Source: Arachis hypogaea
Lineage: Eukaryota > Streptophyta > Magnoliopsida > Fabales > Fabaceae
DNA: 64,000 nt
NCBI RefSeq assembly: GCF_003086295.3
Contig: NC_092054.1
Coordinates: 59,125,546 to 59,189,545, forward strand
Direction of reading: 5' to 3'
A program made the position numbers and the translations under genes. Under the pieces are notes generated by a model. The model had not been told where the DNA came from. It made no database searches and saw only the letters and a list, made by a program, of their open reading frames with translations. This document shows, piece after piece, positions 11,522 through 22,700 of this stretch (the stretch's first letter is position 1; each line of letters opens with the position of its first letter).

Positions 11522-12616
11522 TGAAAATCAAATAGGATAAAAAGAAGAGAATATACTATAGATTCCAAAATATCAATGAAACTTAGCTCCAATCAGATGA
11601 GCGGGACTTGTAGCTTCTTGCCTCTTGAATAGTTTTGGCATCTCACTTTATCCATTGAAGTTCAGAATGATTGGCATCTATAGGAACTCAGAGTTCAGAT
11701 AGTGTTATTGATTCTCCTAGTTCAGTATGTTGATTCTTGAACACAGCTACTTTATGAGTCTTGGCCGTGGCCCTAAGCACTTTGTTTTCCAGTATTACCA
11801 CCGGATACATAAATGCCACAGACACATAACTGGGTGAACCTTTTCAGATTGTGACTCAGCTTTGCTAAAGTCCCCAATTAGAGGTGTCCAGGGTTCTTAA
11901 GCACACTCTTTTTTTTTTTGCTTTGGACCTCGACTTTAACCGCTCAGTCTCAAGCTTTTGGCTTGACACCTTCACGCCACAAGCACATGGTTAGGGACAG
12001 CTTAGTTTAGCCGCTTAGGCCAGGATTTTATTCCTTTAGGCCCTCCTATCCACTGATGCTCAAAGCCTTGGATCCTTTTTATTACCCTTGCCTTTTGGTT
12101 TTAAGGGCTATTGGCTTTTTCTGCTTGTTTTTTCTTTTTTCTTTCTTTTTTTTTGCTATATATTTTTTTTTCTTTTTTTTTCTGCAAGCTTTTGTATTTA
12201 CTGCTTTTTCTTGCTTCAAGAATCATTTTTATGATTTTTCAGATTATCAAATAACATTTCTCCTTTTTCCTTATTCTTCAAGAGCCAACATATTTAACAT
12301 TCATAAACATCAAATTCAAAAGACATATGCATTGTTCAAGCATTCATTCAGAAAATAAAAAGTATTATCACCACATCAAAATAATTAAACTAGTTTCAAG
12401 GATGAATTCAAAACCATGTACTTCTTGTTCTTTTGTAATTAAAACATTTTTCATTTAAGAAAGGTGATGGATTCATAGGATATTCATAACTTTAAGGCAT
12501 AGACACTTAGACACTAGTGATCATATAGTAAAGACACAAACATAAATAAAACATAAAGCTCAAAAATCGAAAAATAGTAAAATAAATAGACAAGGAGATT
12601 AAGGAATGAGTCCACC
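11522..12616 (-). other. E1 noncoding DNA between ORF3 and terminal PPT
   Basis: About 1.1 kb with no supported reading frame on the element strand. It includes a long T-rich run on the plus strand (about 12110-12185, A-rich on the sense strand). In E2 and E3 the corresponding interval before the terminal PPT is also gene-free and 1.4-1.7 kb long. Confidence 0.55.
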
Positions 12617-13768
12617 TTAGTGAGGGTGACGTCTTCCTCTTCTTGAAGAACCAATGGTACTTTTGAGCTCCTCTATGTCTCTTCCTTGCCTTTGTTGCTC
12701 CTCCCTCATGGCTCTTTGATCTTCTCTAATCTCATGGAGGATGATGGAGTGCTCTTGGTGCTCCACCCTTAGTTGTCCCATGTTGGAACTTAATTCTCCT
12801 AGGGAAGTGTTGATTTGCTCCCAATAGTTTTGTGGAGGAAAGTGCATCCCTTGAGGCATCTCAGGGATTTCATGGTGAGGAATTTCCTCATGCTCTTGTT
12901 GAGGTCCATGATCTCTTGTTTGCTCCATCCTTTTCTTAGTGATGGGCTTGTCCTCTTCAATGAGGATGTCTCCCTCTATGTCAATTTCAGCCGAATTGCA
13001 GAGGTGGCATATGAGGTGAGGAAAGGCTAACCTTGCCCAAGTGGAGGACTTGTCAGCCACCTTGTAAAGTTCTTGAGGTATAATCTCATGAACTTCCACC
13101 TCCTCTCCAATTATGATACTATGGATCATGATGGCCCGGTCTATAGTAACTTCAGACCAGTTACTAGTAGGAATGATTGAGCGTTGAATAAACTCTAACC
13201 ATCCCCTAGCCACTGGTTTGAGGTCATGCCTTCTTAGTTGAACCGGCTTGCCTCTTGAGTCAATTTTCCATTGAGCTCCTTCCTCATATATGTCTATGAG
13301 GACTTGGTCCAACCTTTGATAAAAGTTGACCCTTCTTGTGTAGGGGCGTGCGTTCTCCTCCATCATTGGCAAGTTAAACGCCAGCCTTACATTTTTCGGA
13401 CTGAAATCTAAGTATTTCCCCCGAACCATGGTAAGCCAATGCTTTGGATTTGGGTTCACACTTTGATCATGGTTCCTAGTGATCCATGCATTTGCATAGA
13501 ACTCTTGAACCATTAGGATCCCGACTTGTTGAATGGGGTTGGTGAGAACTTCCCAACCTCTTCTTTGGATCTCAAGTCGGATCTCCGGATACTCATTCTT
13601 TTTGAGCTTGAAAGGAACCTCAGGGATCACTTTCTTCTTGGCCACAACTTCATAGAAGTGGTCTTGATGGACCTTTGAGATAAATCTCTCCATCTCCCAT
13701 GACTCAGAGGTGGAAGCAATTGCCTTCCTTTTCCTCTTTCTAGAGGTTTCTCTGGCCTTAGGTGCCAT
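12617..13768 (-). CDS. E1 ORF3: plant transposon-associated protein, 383 aa, intact
   Basis: One uninterrupted frame from ATG to TGA, the only long intact gene in the window. Residues 10-16 form a basic KRKRK patch that could be a nuclear signal. Residues about 65-275 show a pattern I know from the family often annotated as a putative plant transposon protein: RGW at the start, FYANAW, VRGKYLDF, a Trp-rich middle, and an IxPTSNWSEVT...ITGEEV-like segment followed by a short HLICHLC segment. Residues about 310-370 are rich in Glu, Gln and Leu and probably form a coiled coil. It lies between gag-protease and the 3' LTR, the slot where Athila elements keep an env-like gene, but there is no signal peptide or membrane segment. 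The family match is from memory; the function is unknown. Confidence 0.8.
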   Translation of the reverse strand: MAPKARETSRKRKRKAIASTSESWEMERFISKVHQDHFYEVVAKKKVIPEVPFKLKKNEYPEIRLEIQRRGWEVLTNPIQQVGILMVQEFYANAWITRNHDQSVNPNPKHWLTMVRGKYLDFSPKNVRLAFNLPMMEENARPYTRRVNFYQRLDQVLIDIYEEGAQWKIDSRGKPVQLRRHDLKPVARGWLEFIQRSIIPTSNWSEVTIDRAIMIHSIIIGEEVEVHEIIPQELYKVADKSSTWARLAFPHLICHLCNSAEIDIEGDILIEEDKPITKKRMEQTRDHGPQQEHEEIPHHEIPEMPQGMHFPPQNYWEQINTSLGELSSNMGQLRVEHQEHSIILHEIREDQRAMREEQQRQGRDIEELKSTIGSSRRGRRHPH

Positions 13769-13803
13769 AAATGGTTATGGAAAAACAAAAAGCTATGCTT
13801 TTA

Positions 13804-13842
13804 CCACACCAAACTTAAAATATTTGCTCATCCCCGAGCAAA
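13804..13842 (-). other. E1 internal second PPT with RGGA hairpin
   Basis: Minus strand: TTTGCTCG-GGGA-TGAGCAAA (8 pairs including one G-U), then TATTTTAAGTTTGGTGTGG. It ends 35 bp before the ORF3 start. The tract differs from the terminal PPT by only a few bases. It could be a second priming site for plus-strand DNA or a relic of a former LTR edge. Confidence 0.7.
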
Positions 13843-14235
13843 AGAAGATAGAAAGTAGTAGAAGAAGAAGAAAATGGAGGAGATGGGGGAAGAAGATGTA
13901 TTCGGCCAAGGAGAAGAAGAGAGGGTTGTGTTATGTGAAAATGAAGAAGGAGTGAGGGGTTTATATAGGAGTGAGAGAGGGTGTAGGGTTCGACCAATTA
14001 GGGTTGGGTTTGGAAGGGAAATTAGTTTGAATTTTGAAAGTAGGTGGGGTTTATGGGGAAGAGAGGATGGATGTGAATGGTGAAGAAGTGATGGGAAAGA
14101 GTGATTGAGGTGATTGGTGAAGGGTATTTGGGGAAGAGAGTTATGAAAAGGTGTGAAGAGGAGAGAAGAAGATGTGGGGATCCTGTGGGGTCCACAGATC
14201 AAGTGGGGTCAAGGACTTAGCATCCCTGCTCCAAT
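13843..14235 (-). other. E1 spacer upstream of internal PPT
   Basis: A G-rich (plus) or C/T-rich (minus) spacer of about 390 bp with many GAAGAAG and GGAGA words. Overlapping short frames on both strands reflect composition, and I see no gene. Confidence 0.5.
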
Positions 14236-14441
14236 TAGGCGTGTAAAACGCCCTTGCTGTGCAATCCTGGTGTTTAACGCTAGACTGCTGCCTATTTCTG
14301 GCATTAAATGCCCAAATGTAGCTTGTTTCTGGCGTTTAACGCCAGGAAGATGCTTGTTTCTGGCGTTAAACGCCAGCTTGGTGCCTGTTTCTGGTGTTAA
14401 ATGCCAGACAGATGCTTGTTTCTGGCGTTTAAACGCCAGAC
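14236..14441 (-). repeat. TGGCGTTTAACGCCA palindromic minisatellite of E1
   Basis: Six or seven units about 31 bp apart, each TTTCTGGCGTTTAACGCCAG or a variant such as GGTGTTAAATGCC, linked by GATGCTTG or TGGTGCCTG. The core is self-complementary and would form a short hairpin. The same words occur inside both E1 LTRs (10990-11115 and 19900-20020) and in S2 (42228-42345). Confidence 0.9.
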
Positions 14442-14585
14442 TGCTCTCCTCTAGGGTGTGCTATTTTCAATGATGTTTTTCATTCTATTTTTGATTTTTT
14501 AGTAGTTTTTGTGACTTCACATGATCATCAACCTAATAAAACACGAAATAACAAAAGGAAAATAAAATATATATGATCAAATAAC

Positions 14586-14603
14586 ATTGGGTTGCCTCCC
14601 AAT
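14586..14603 (-). other. E1 hairpin ATTGGG-AGGCAA-CCCAAT
   Basis: A perfect 6-bp stem with hexaloop AGGCAA on the minus strand, downstream of the gag-protease frame. E2 (36515-36532) and E3 (30717-30734) have GGTGGG-AGACAA-CCCACC at the matching place after ORF1. Stem positions change in pairs and the loop is AGRCAA throughout. I remember very similar TTGGGAGGCAACCCAA strings in other plant retroelements. Confidence 0.7.
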
Positions 14604-14683
14604 AAGCGCTTTTTTAATGTCAATAGCTTGACAGTGAGCTCTCATGGAGCCTCACAGATAATCAGAGCAAGGTTGGAACCTCC

Positions 14684-14772
14684 CAACACCAAACTTAGAG
14701 TTTGAATGTGGGGGTTCAACACCAAACTTAGAGTTTGGTTGTGGCCTCCTAACACCAAACTTAGAGTTGACT
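14684..14772 (-). repeat. Three tandem PPT-like words in E1
   Basis: AACACCAAACTTAGAGTT recurs at 14684, 14718 and 14751 (period about 33 bp). On the element strand each reads AACTCTAAGTTTGGTGTT, close to the two PPTs of this element. It sits between the protease frame and the AGGCAA hairpin. Confidence 0.7.
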
Positions 14773-14791
14773 GTAGGGGCTTTAGTTGACT

Positions 14792-16340
14792 CTACAGTGA
14801 GGGAAGCTTTTCATGCTTCCTCTCCATGGTTACAGAAGGAGAACCTTGAGTTTCAAACACAAGGTTGTCCTCATTCAGTTGAAGGACTAACTCTCCTCTG
14901 TCCACATCAATCACAGCTCTTGCTATGGCTAGGAAGGGTCTTCCAAGGATGATGGATTCATCCTCTTCCTTTCCAGTGTCTAGGATTATGAAATCAGCAG
15001 GGATGTAAAGGCCTTCAACCTTTACTAACACGTCCTCTACTTGTCCGTAAGCCTGTTTTCTTGAGTTGTCTGCCATCTCTAATGAAATTCTGGCAGCTTG
15101 CACCTCAAAGATCCCAAGTTTCTCCATTACAGAGAGTGGCATTAAGTTTATTCCTGACCCCAGGTCACACAGAGCCTTCTCAAAGGTCATGGTGCCTATG
15201 GTACAGGGTATTAAGAATTTACCAGGATCCTGTTTCTTTTGAGGTAATTTCTGCCTATCCAATGCATTCTACTTGTCCGTAAGCCTGTTTTCTTGAGTTG
15301 TCTGCCATCTCTAATGAAATTCTGGCAGCTTGCACCTCAAAGATCCCAAGTTTCTCCATTACAGAGAGTGGCATTAAGTTTATTCCTGACCCCAGGTCAC
15401 ACAGAGCCTTCTCAAAGGTCATGGTGCCTATGGTACAGGGTATTAAGAATTTACCAGGATCCTGTTTCTTTTGAGGTAATTTCTGCCTATCCAATGCATT
15501 CATTTCATTGGTGAGCAAGGGAGGTTCATCTTCCCAAGTCTCATTACCAAATAATTTGGCATTCAGCTTCATGATTGTACCAAGGTATTTAGCAACTTGC
15601 TCTTCAGTAATGTCTTCATCCTCTTCAGAGGAAGAATACTCATCAGAGCTCATGAAGGACAGAAGGAGGTTCAATGGAATCTCTATGGTCTCTAATTGAG
15701 CTTCAGATTCCTTTGGTTCCTCAAAGGGATACTCCTTATCGGTCACTGGACGTCCCAGAAGGTCTTCCTCACTAGGATTCACGTCCTCCCCCTCCCTTGT
15801 AGGTTCGGCCATGATGGTTAAATCAATGGCCTTGCACTCTCTCTTTGGATTTTTTTCTGTATTGCTTGGGAGAGTACTAGGAGGAGTTTCAGTGACTCTT
15901 TTACTCAGCTGGCCTACTTGTGCCTCCAAATTCCTAATGGAGGACCTTGTTTCATTCATGAAACTTACAGTGGCGTTAGATAGATCAGAGACTATATTTG
16001 CTAAGCTAGATGGATTCTGCTCAGAATTCTCTGTCTGTTGCTGAGTGGATGATGGAAAAGGCTTGCTATTGCTGAACCTGTTTCTTCCACCATTATTAAA
16101 GCCTTGTTGAGGCTTTTGTTGATCCTTCCATGAGAAATTTGGATAATTTCTCCATGAGGGATTATAGGTGTTTCCATAGGGTTCACCCATGTAATTCACC
16201 TCTGCTATTGCAGGGTTCTCAGGATCATAAACTTCTTCTTCAGAAGATGCCTCTTTAGTATTGTTGGATGATTCCTTCAATCCATTCAGACTCTGAGAGA
16301 TCATATTGACTTGCTGAGTCAATATTTTGTTCTGAGCCAA
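14792..16340 (-). pseudogene. E1 gag C-terminus and retropepsin-like protease, frameshifted by a duplication
   Basis: The frame from 16340 downwards encodes a Gln/Asn-rich gag tail (QNKILTQQVNMIS, then NPSWRNYPNFSWKDQ), an acidic linker, and the Athila-type protease beginning IPCTIGTMTFEKALCDLGSG. The catalytic triad region reads DLGSGINLMP where DLGASINLMP is usual. After the active site the frame runs into a 232-bp tandem duplication (15036-15499) and stops at 15255. The rest of the protease continues in another frame to 14792. A single in-frame TAG at 16380 separates this from the upstream gag part. No RT follows. Confidence 0.85.
15036..15499 (-). repeat. 232-bp tandem duplication inside E1 protease
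   Basis: 15036-15267 is repeated as 15268-15499 with few or no differences. The unit covers the protease active-site segment. Because 232 is not a multiple of three, the second copy shifts the frame and truncates the protein. The near-identity says the duplication is recent. Confidence 0.93.
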
Positions 16341-16379
16341 TATGGCATTCAGAGTATCAATTTCAAGAACTCCCTTCCT

Positions 16380-17145
16380 CTAAGGTGTCCCATTACTCAC
16401 AGGATTCCTTTTAGAAGTGTACATAAACTGGTTATTTGCAACCATGTCAATGAGTTCTTGAGCTTCTGCAGGCGTTTTCTTTAGGTGAATGGATCCACCT
16501 GGAAAATAGTCCAATGACATTTTAGATAATTCAGACAGACCATCATAGAATATATCCAGGATGGTCCATTCTGAAAGCATGTCAGAAGGACACTTTTTGG
16601 TCAGTTCCTTGTATCTCTCCCAAGCTTCATAGAGGGATTCACCTACTTTTTGTCTGAAGGTTTGAACATCCACTCTAAGCTTACTAAGCTTTTGAGGAGG
16701 AAAGAACTTGGCTAAGAAAGCTGTGACCAGCTTATCCCAAGAGTTCAGGCTATCCTTAGGTTGAGAGTCCAACCATATTCTAGCTTTGTCTCTTACAGCA
16801 AACAGGAAAAGCATAAGCCTGAAAAAGATCTTCGGATGGAAGTCCATAAAACTTGCAATTCTGTTGCATCAGAGAAACTAATTGAGGTTTCAGCTCAAAA
16901 TTGTTTGCTCCAATGGCAGGGATTGAGATGCTTCTTCCATGTAAATTGGAATTAGGTGCAGTAAAGTCACCAAGCATCTTCCTTGCATTGTTATTATTTT
17001 TGGCCATGCCTCCTTCTTTTTCGAAAATTTCTGTCAGATTTTCTCCAGAGAGTTGTGCTTTAGCTTCCCTTAGCTTCCTCTTCAGAGTCCTTTCAGGTTC
17101 AGGATCAGCCTCAACAAGAATGTTCTTATCCTTGTTCCTGCTCAT
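16380..17145 (-). pseudogene. E1 gag (Retrotrans_gag-type capsid), broken
   Basis: Starts at the ATG at 17145 with MSRNKDKNILVEADPEPE and a basic-acidic linker, then the capsid N-terminus (NNFELKPQLVSLMQQ, GLPSED). Near 16790-16845 the frame changes and the segment normally found between GLPSED and the FAVRDKARIWLDSQP motif appears shortened, so two partial frames overlap. The second frame holds KARIWLDSQP, LAKFFPPQKL and GESLYEAWERY, hallmark capsid motifs of Athila-type gag. It ends at TAG 16380, in frame with the gag tail that follows. No zinc knuckle is visible. The deletion is judged against the remembered family. Confidence 0.8.
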
Positions 17146-17149
17146 ATGA

Positions 17150-18721
17150 AAAAGAAGAAAACAGAAACGAAAATATGGAATCCTCTATGTCACAGTATAG
17201 AGATTCCTTTATGTGAGTAGAAGAAGATATGAATAGAAGAAGGAGAATCCAAACACAAGGGTGAGGAGTAGGTTCGAATTCTTGGGTGAAAAAGGGATGT
17301 TAGTAGATGAATAAATAAATAGAAGGTGAGGGAGAAGAATTTTCAAAAATTAGATAAAATAAAATAAAAGTATTTTTGTTTTTAAATTAAAAATTAAAAT
17401 TAAAAATTCGAAAATTAAGCAAGGAAAATTAAATCAAATTAAATTAAATTTAAAACAAATAGTTAATTAAAAAGAAAATTTTAGAAAAAGGGGAAGGTGA
17501 TTTTCGAAAATTAGAAAGAGAGAGAATTAGTTAGGTGGTTTTGAAAAAGATATGATTGAAACAAAAGGATAGGATTAATTGAAAAAGATTTGAAAATTAA
17601 TTTTGAAAAGATAAGAAGTTAGAAAATATTTTGAAATTGATTTTGAAAAGATGTGATTGAAACTTATTTTGAAAAATATTTGAAAAAGAAATTTAAAAAA
17701 AAAAATTTGATTTTGAAAATTAAAGTTGATTACTTGACTAACAAGAAACAAAAAGATATGATTTTAAAATTTAAAGATTGAACCTTTCTTAATAGGCAAG
17801 TAACAAACTTAAAAATTTTGAATCAATCACATTAATTGTTAGCATTAATTTCAAAAATCTGAAGTAAAAATAAGAAAAAGATTTTGAAAATAATTTTGAA
17901 AGTTTCAAAATTTATAAAAGAAAAATGAAAAAGATTTGATTTTTGAAAAAGATTTGAAAAAGATAGAATTTTTTAAATTGAAAATTTGATTTGACTCATA
18001 AGAAACAACTAAATTTTAAAAAGTTTTGAAAAAGTCAACTCAAATTTTCGAAAATTTATGAAAAAATAAGGGAAAGATATTTTTTTGATTTTTGAATTTT
18101 AACAAGGAAAGAGAAAAACATCAAAAAGACTCAATGCATGAAAATTTTGGATCAAAACAAAGGAAACATGCAAGAACACTATGAATGCAAAGATGAACAC
18201 CAAGAACACTTTGAAGATCATGATGAACATCAAGTATGTATTTTTGAAAAATTTTTAATAAAAAAAAACATGCAAGACACCAAACTTAGAAATTTTTAAT
18301 ATTTAGACACTAAGAATTCAAGAATGCATATGAAAAACAAGAAAAGACACAAAACAAGAAATTTTAAAGATCAAACAAGAAAACTTATCAAGAACAACTT
18401 GAAGATCATGAAGAACAAGAAAGAAACTCAATGCATGTGTTTTCGAAAATTTTTTAAGAAAAATAAAAGAATGCAATTGACACCAAACTTAAAAATTGAC
18501 ACAAGACTCAAACAAGAAACACAAAATTATTTTTGATTTTATGATTTTATTAATTTTTTTGGATTTTTCGAAAATTATTTTGGAAAAACAAAAAAGAAGA
18601 AAATTATTTTATTATTTTATTATATTATTTTCAAAAATAAGAAATAAAAAGCTTAAAAATAAAATAAAATTACCTAATCTGAGCAACAAGATGAACCGTC
18701 AGTTGTCCAAACTCGAACAAG
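17150..18721 (-). other. E1 5' leader, A-rich
   Basis: About 1.57 kb between PBS and gag, dominated on the plus strand by GAAAAAGATTTTGAAAA-type words, so U-rich on the sense strand. No conserved frame, hairpin or domain was found. Repeated CAAGAACACTTTGAAGATCATGAAGAA-like text at 18160-18480 is a degenerate tandem repeat. Confidence 0.6.
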
Positions 18722-18738
18722 TCCCGGCAACGGCGCCA
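18722..18738 (-). other. E1 primer-binding site (tRNA-Asp type)
   Basis: The minus strand reads TGGCGCCGTTGCCGGGA six bases after the 5' LTR end. It complements the 3' end of plant tRNA-Asp (CCCGGCAACGGCGCCA), the primer usual for Athila-lineage elements. Confidence 0.85.
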
Positions 18739-18744
18739 AAAACT

Positions 18745-20384
18745 TGGTGCGCAGAAATCATGACGGTTCTATTCCTTGGTAACGGTGCTAAAAACTCAAT
18801 ACGCACGTTCATAATCTTAGTTCTTTGTCACAACTTTGCACAACTAACCAGCAAGTGCACTGGGTCGTCCAAGTAATAAACCTTACGTGAGTAAGGGTCG
18901 ATCCCACGGAGATTGTCGGCTTGAAGCAAGCTATGGTCACCTTGTAAATCTCAGTCAGGCGGATTCAATTGATTATAGAGATTTAATAATTAAAAGATAA
19001 ATATAAAATAAAATAAAGATAGTGATACTTATGTAATTCATTGGTGAGAATTTCAGATAAGCGTATAGAGATGCGTTCGTTCCTCCTGAACCTCTGCTTT
19101 CCTGCTGTCTTCATCCAATCATTCATACTCCTTTCCATGGCAAGCTGTATGTTCGGCATCACCATTGTCAATGGCTACATCCTGTCCTCTCAGTGAAAAT
19201 GGTCCAATGCGATGTCACTGCATGGCTAATCATCTGTCGGTTCTCGATCATACTGGAATAGGATCCATTGATCCTTTTGCGTCTGTCACTATGCCCAGCA
19301 CTCGCGAGTTTGAAGCTCGTCGCAGCCATCCCTTCCCAGATCCAACTCAGAATACCACAGACAAGGTTTAGACTTTCCGGATCTCAAGAATGGCCGTCCA
19401 TGGATTCTAACTTATACCACGAAGATTCTGATTAAGGAATCCCAGAGATACTCATTCAATCTAAGGTAGAACGGAAGTGGTTGTCAGGCACGCGTTCATA
19501 GTTGGGAATGATGATGACTGTCACGATCATCACATTCATATTGAGGTGCGAATGAATATCTTAGAATCGGAATAAGCTTGAATTGAATAGAAAAACAATA
19601 GTACTTTGTATTAATTCATGAGGAACAGCAGAGCTCCACACCTTAATCTATGGTGTGTAGAAACTCTACCGTTGAAAATACATAAGTGATGAAGATCCAG
19701 GCATGGCCGAGAGGCCAGCCCCCAAACGTGATCTAAAGATGAAACTAAAGATGTAAATGCAATAGTAAAAAGTCCTACTTATACTAAACTAGTTACTAGG
19801 GTTTACAGAAATGAGTAATTGATGCAGAAATTCACTTCTGGGGCCCACTTGGTGTGTGCATGGGCTGAGCATTGAGCTTTACACGTGTAGAGGCTTCTTT
19901 TGGAGTTGAACGCTAGTTTGTGACCTGTTTCTGGCGTTTAACTCCACTTTGCAACCTGTTTCTGGCGTTTAACTCCAGAATGCAGCATGGAACTGGCGTT
20001 GAACGCCAGTTTGCGTCATCTAAACTCGGACAAAGTATGGACTATTATATATTTCTGGAAAGCCCTTGATGTCTACTTTCCAACGCAATTGAGAGCGCCC
20101 CATTTGGAGTCTTGTAGCTCCAGAAAATCCACTTTGAGTGCAGGGAGGTCAGAATCCAACAGCATCTTCAGTCCTTCTTCAACCTCTGAATCTAATTTTT
20201 GCTCAAGTCCCTCAATTTCAGCCAGAAATTACCTGAAATCACAGAAAAACACACAAACTCATAGTAAAGTCCAGAAATGTGATTTTTATTTAAAAACTAA
20301 TAAAAATATACTAAAAACTAACTAAATTATACTAAAAACTATGTAAAAACAATGCCAAAAAGCGTATAAATTATCCGCTCATCA
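18745..20384 (-). repeat. 5' LTR of E1
   Basis: 1,640 bp, TGGTGCGCAG to CGCTCATCA, colinear with 9844-11483 with scattered substitutions. It carries the U5 hairpin, the PBS-like relic (18774-18795) and TGGCGTT words. The right end abuts the ACAGG duplication. Confidence 0.92.
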
Positions 20385-20389
20385 ACAGG

Positions 20390-21320
20390 CATTCATCATA
20401 TGCATCTTCTATCTATTTGTATGCATTGCTGACTTGTAATTGCTTGCCTAATTGTATATCATGCCTAATTTCCTATTTGAATTACTTGATATATATTCCT
20501 ATACTTGTGTTTTACTTGCATTGAACTTAATTGTGCTTTCTACTGGGATTGAGGAGGCTCAGAAGGCGATGGCGATGAGATCGCATGGAGGATATGTTGA
20601 TGAAGGCTGTGGGACAACGGAGAGTGTTAGTTAGAAAATCCACTAAGTTATATTACCTTTTTATTATGTTAAGGTTTTGAGTTATGCTTTACTGTTTTAA
20701 TTCTATTTTAAGATGAATCTTGTGATGGATATGAAGTTCTAGGATTGCCTCTGGCATCCCAGAGTATTATATCTTACATCACTGGGCACTGTTACCATAC
20801 TGAGAACCTCCGATTCTTATACCATATTCTGTTGTTCTTTTTCAGACGCAGGTCACAACCCACCTCGGTGAGTTGTTTCAATGGTGACAGAGCAGAGGAT
20901 CCTGGATATGTTTTGGAGTTTTTTTGCTTCTTTTGTTTATATCTCTCATCTTTTGTATTTACTTTTGCCTAGAGGCTTGCATTGAGAGAAAAACTTGTAT
21001 AAGCTGTTTTAAACTTCGGACTTCTGAATTATCTGTATATAGCTAGTCGGCTTAAGCTCCGCGACTTGTGGCTAGATCTTATTACGATTACACACTTATA
21101 TTTTGTTATATTATGTATATATCTTGTGTGTTAAGTTAGTAGCTTCGTGAGTACGTTTTGCACTTTTCAAATCCTGTTTTTGAGCTATATCCTTCATCGG
21201 GCTTCTAGAATATATTAATTCTTTCTATATATTATATGTAGGAGCTTAGAACTGTCGTAACCTTTGATTAACCTTTGCTTTACGACGCAAAGTAATGCTT
21301 AGGGTAATTAGGGTATTACA
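20390..21320 (+). repeat. Distal part of shared B LTR after E1
   Basis: Continues the B LTR from CATTCATCAT to ATTACA, matching 48043-48973. It is gene-free. The short frames at 20452, 20745 and elsewhere also appear, mutated, in the other LTR copy and are not genes. Confidence 0.85.
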
Positions 21321-21325
21321 TTTAG

Positions 21326-21337
21326 TGGTATCAGAGC
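21326..21337 (+). other. B2 primer-binding site (tRNA-iMet)
   Basis: TGGTATCAGAGC, five bases after the LTR end at 21320. It is a perfect complement of the plant initiator-Met tRNA 3' end, typical of gypsy chromoviruses. Confidence 0.93.
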
Positions 21338-21627
21338 GGTTCGTCCTCGTGAGCCTAAGGGATGGACCGATTGTACTTCATTGCATACTCTGTGTGTCTT
21401 TTTCTTTGATGTTATTAGGTTATCTATTTGATATATGCATAGCGTGCTTATTTGTGAGTGCCTTTTTGGGATAATTGAAGCACTAGGCTTTTGATATTAA
21501 GACTGGTCACCTTGATATCCATTGTTTGGTATAGACAAGAACCCTAATCGCTACTGGCGGACGAGGTCTTACACGTTCAAGAGCAGAGAGTAGGAATGAG
21601 TAGCCGACCGATAACCATGCCGAATTC

Positions 21628-22700
21628 ATGGCGGCAATGGCTAATCTTGTGAACACCATAGAGGCTAATGCTGCTGCGAATCTGCATGCTGTGCAGAGGT
21701 TAGGCCAACCGGCTGGAAACGGAAATGGAGACAAAAATGGGAATGACAATGCTGAAGGGAATGGTGATAACATGGGACGTGCTCCAATGACCTTGGCTAC
21801 TTTTCTCAAGGTTCATCCGCCAAGTTTCAGAGGTTCAACCAACCCTACAGAAGTGGATAACTGGTTCCAAGCCATGGAGCATGCTTTATAAGCACAGCAT
21901 GTTCCGAATAACCAATATGTAGAATTTGCTGCCTATCAGCTTCTTGGACAGGCCCAGCATTGGTGGCAAGAGAATGCCGCTTGCTACAGCTTCAGAATGC
22001 CGATATCCCTTGGGATATATTCCAGACAGCCTTCTACAAGAAGTACTTTCCTGAGTTTGCAAGGGAAGCGAAGGAGATGGAACTTATACAGCAGAAGCAA
22101 GGTTTCTTTTCTGTGGCGGACTACACTAACCAATTTGAGGAGCTCTATAGATTCTCTAGGGTGTGTCAGGGTGCCCCGGAGACCTACGAGAGCTGGAAAT
22201 GCATTAAGTATCAAAGGGGTTTGAAGGACAACATCATGACTGCTGTGGCTCCTTTGGAGATTCGTATTTTCTCCAATCTGGTGAACAAGGCTAGAGTTGT
22301 GGAGGAATATCCAAAGACGGTAGCCTCGTCAAAGGACACTCATGGAGGAAACACTAGTCGGGGACGTTGCAAGTACTTTCAGCCGAGGGGGAAAAGTTTT
22401 AAGAGAGGAGGACATGCGCCTCAAGGTCAAGGAGGCTTCAAAAAGAACGCTTATGATCAGTACCAGCGTGGCAAAGGGAGAGGGAATCAGAGTAAGGTTT
22501 CTCTGGATTTAATTTGTGATAATTTTGGACGCATTCATCCATATGACTCTTGCAAGATTGGTATAGGTGGTTGCTTCAACTGTGGTCTGCCTGGTCATAT
22601 TGTGAGGGATTGTACTCAAAGGAAGAACCTAAATGCGGGTCAGCACCAAGGACGAGTATTTGCTGTGAACGCCAATGATGCTGCTAAGGTGGATCCTCTG
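21628..22700 (+). pseudogene. B2 gag with CCHC zinc knuckle, broken
   Basis: Chromovirus gag. ATG at 21628, then an Asn/Gly-rich N-terminal linker, the capsid motif PPSFRGSTNPTEVDNWFQAMEH, an in-frame TAA at 21889, and a frame change near 21968 (WWQ followed by the RECRLLQ part of the frame running from 21960). Downstream are the capsid helix FYKKYFPEFAREAKEMEL and the zinc knuckle CFNCGLPGHIVRDC at about 22573-22614 with C, C, H, C in place. It lies at normal distance from the PBS. The two lesions make a full gag impossible from this copy. Confidence 0.9.

Larger units (their letters stand above)
9844..20384 (-). mobile_element. E1: non-autonomous Athila-like retrotransposon with intact ORF3, TSD ACAGG
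   Basis: It is flanked by ACAGG at 9839-9843 and 20385-20389, and removal restores the B LTR as seen uninterrupted at 48030-48060. Both LTRs are 1,640 bp (9844-11483 and 18745-20384). On the minus strand the order is 5' LTR, PBS for tRNA-Asp, 1.6-kb A-rich leader, gag, retropepsin-like protease, a covarying hairpin, the TGGCGTT minisatellite, a first hairpin-PPT, ORF3, 1.1 kb of noncoding DNA, a second hairpin-PPT, and 3' LTR. No RT, RNase H or integrase is present, so it depends on an autonomous partner. The near-equal LTRs suggest it is younger than B. Confidence 0.93.
7309..21320 (+). repeat. Shared B LTR (3' LTR of B1, 5' LTR of B2), split by E1
   Basis: It aligns with 45594-48973 over its whole length apart from a few indels. 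Without E1 and one TSD it is about 3,466 bp, against 3,380 bp for the right copy. It follows a PPT-like stretch (GGTGGGGAGAA) and ends ATTACA at 21320, six bases before an iMet PBS. The left terminus reads CGTAAG in both copies where TGTAAG would be expected to pair with the TTACA end. TATATATAA at 7672-7680 is a likely TATA box. Between 7320 and 8890 I see no coding sequence. Confidence 0.85.

Noticed and set aside
12056..12358. 100-codon Phe-rich frame
   Set aside because: Produced by a poly-T tract on the antisense strand of E1.
12617..13768. E1 ORF3 as an envelope-like gene
   Set aside because: Position fits, but there is no signal peptide, membrane segment or cleavage site; the motifs match a plant transposon-associated family instead.
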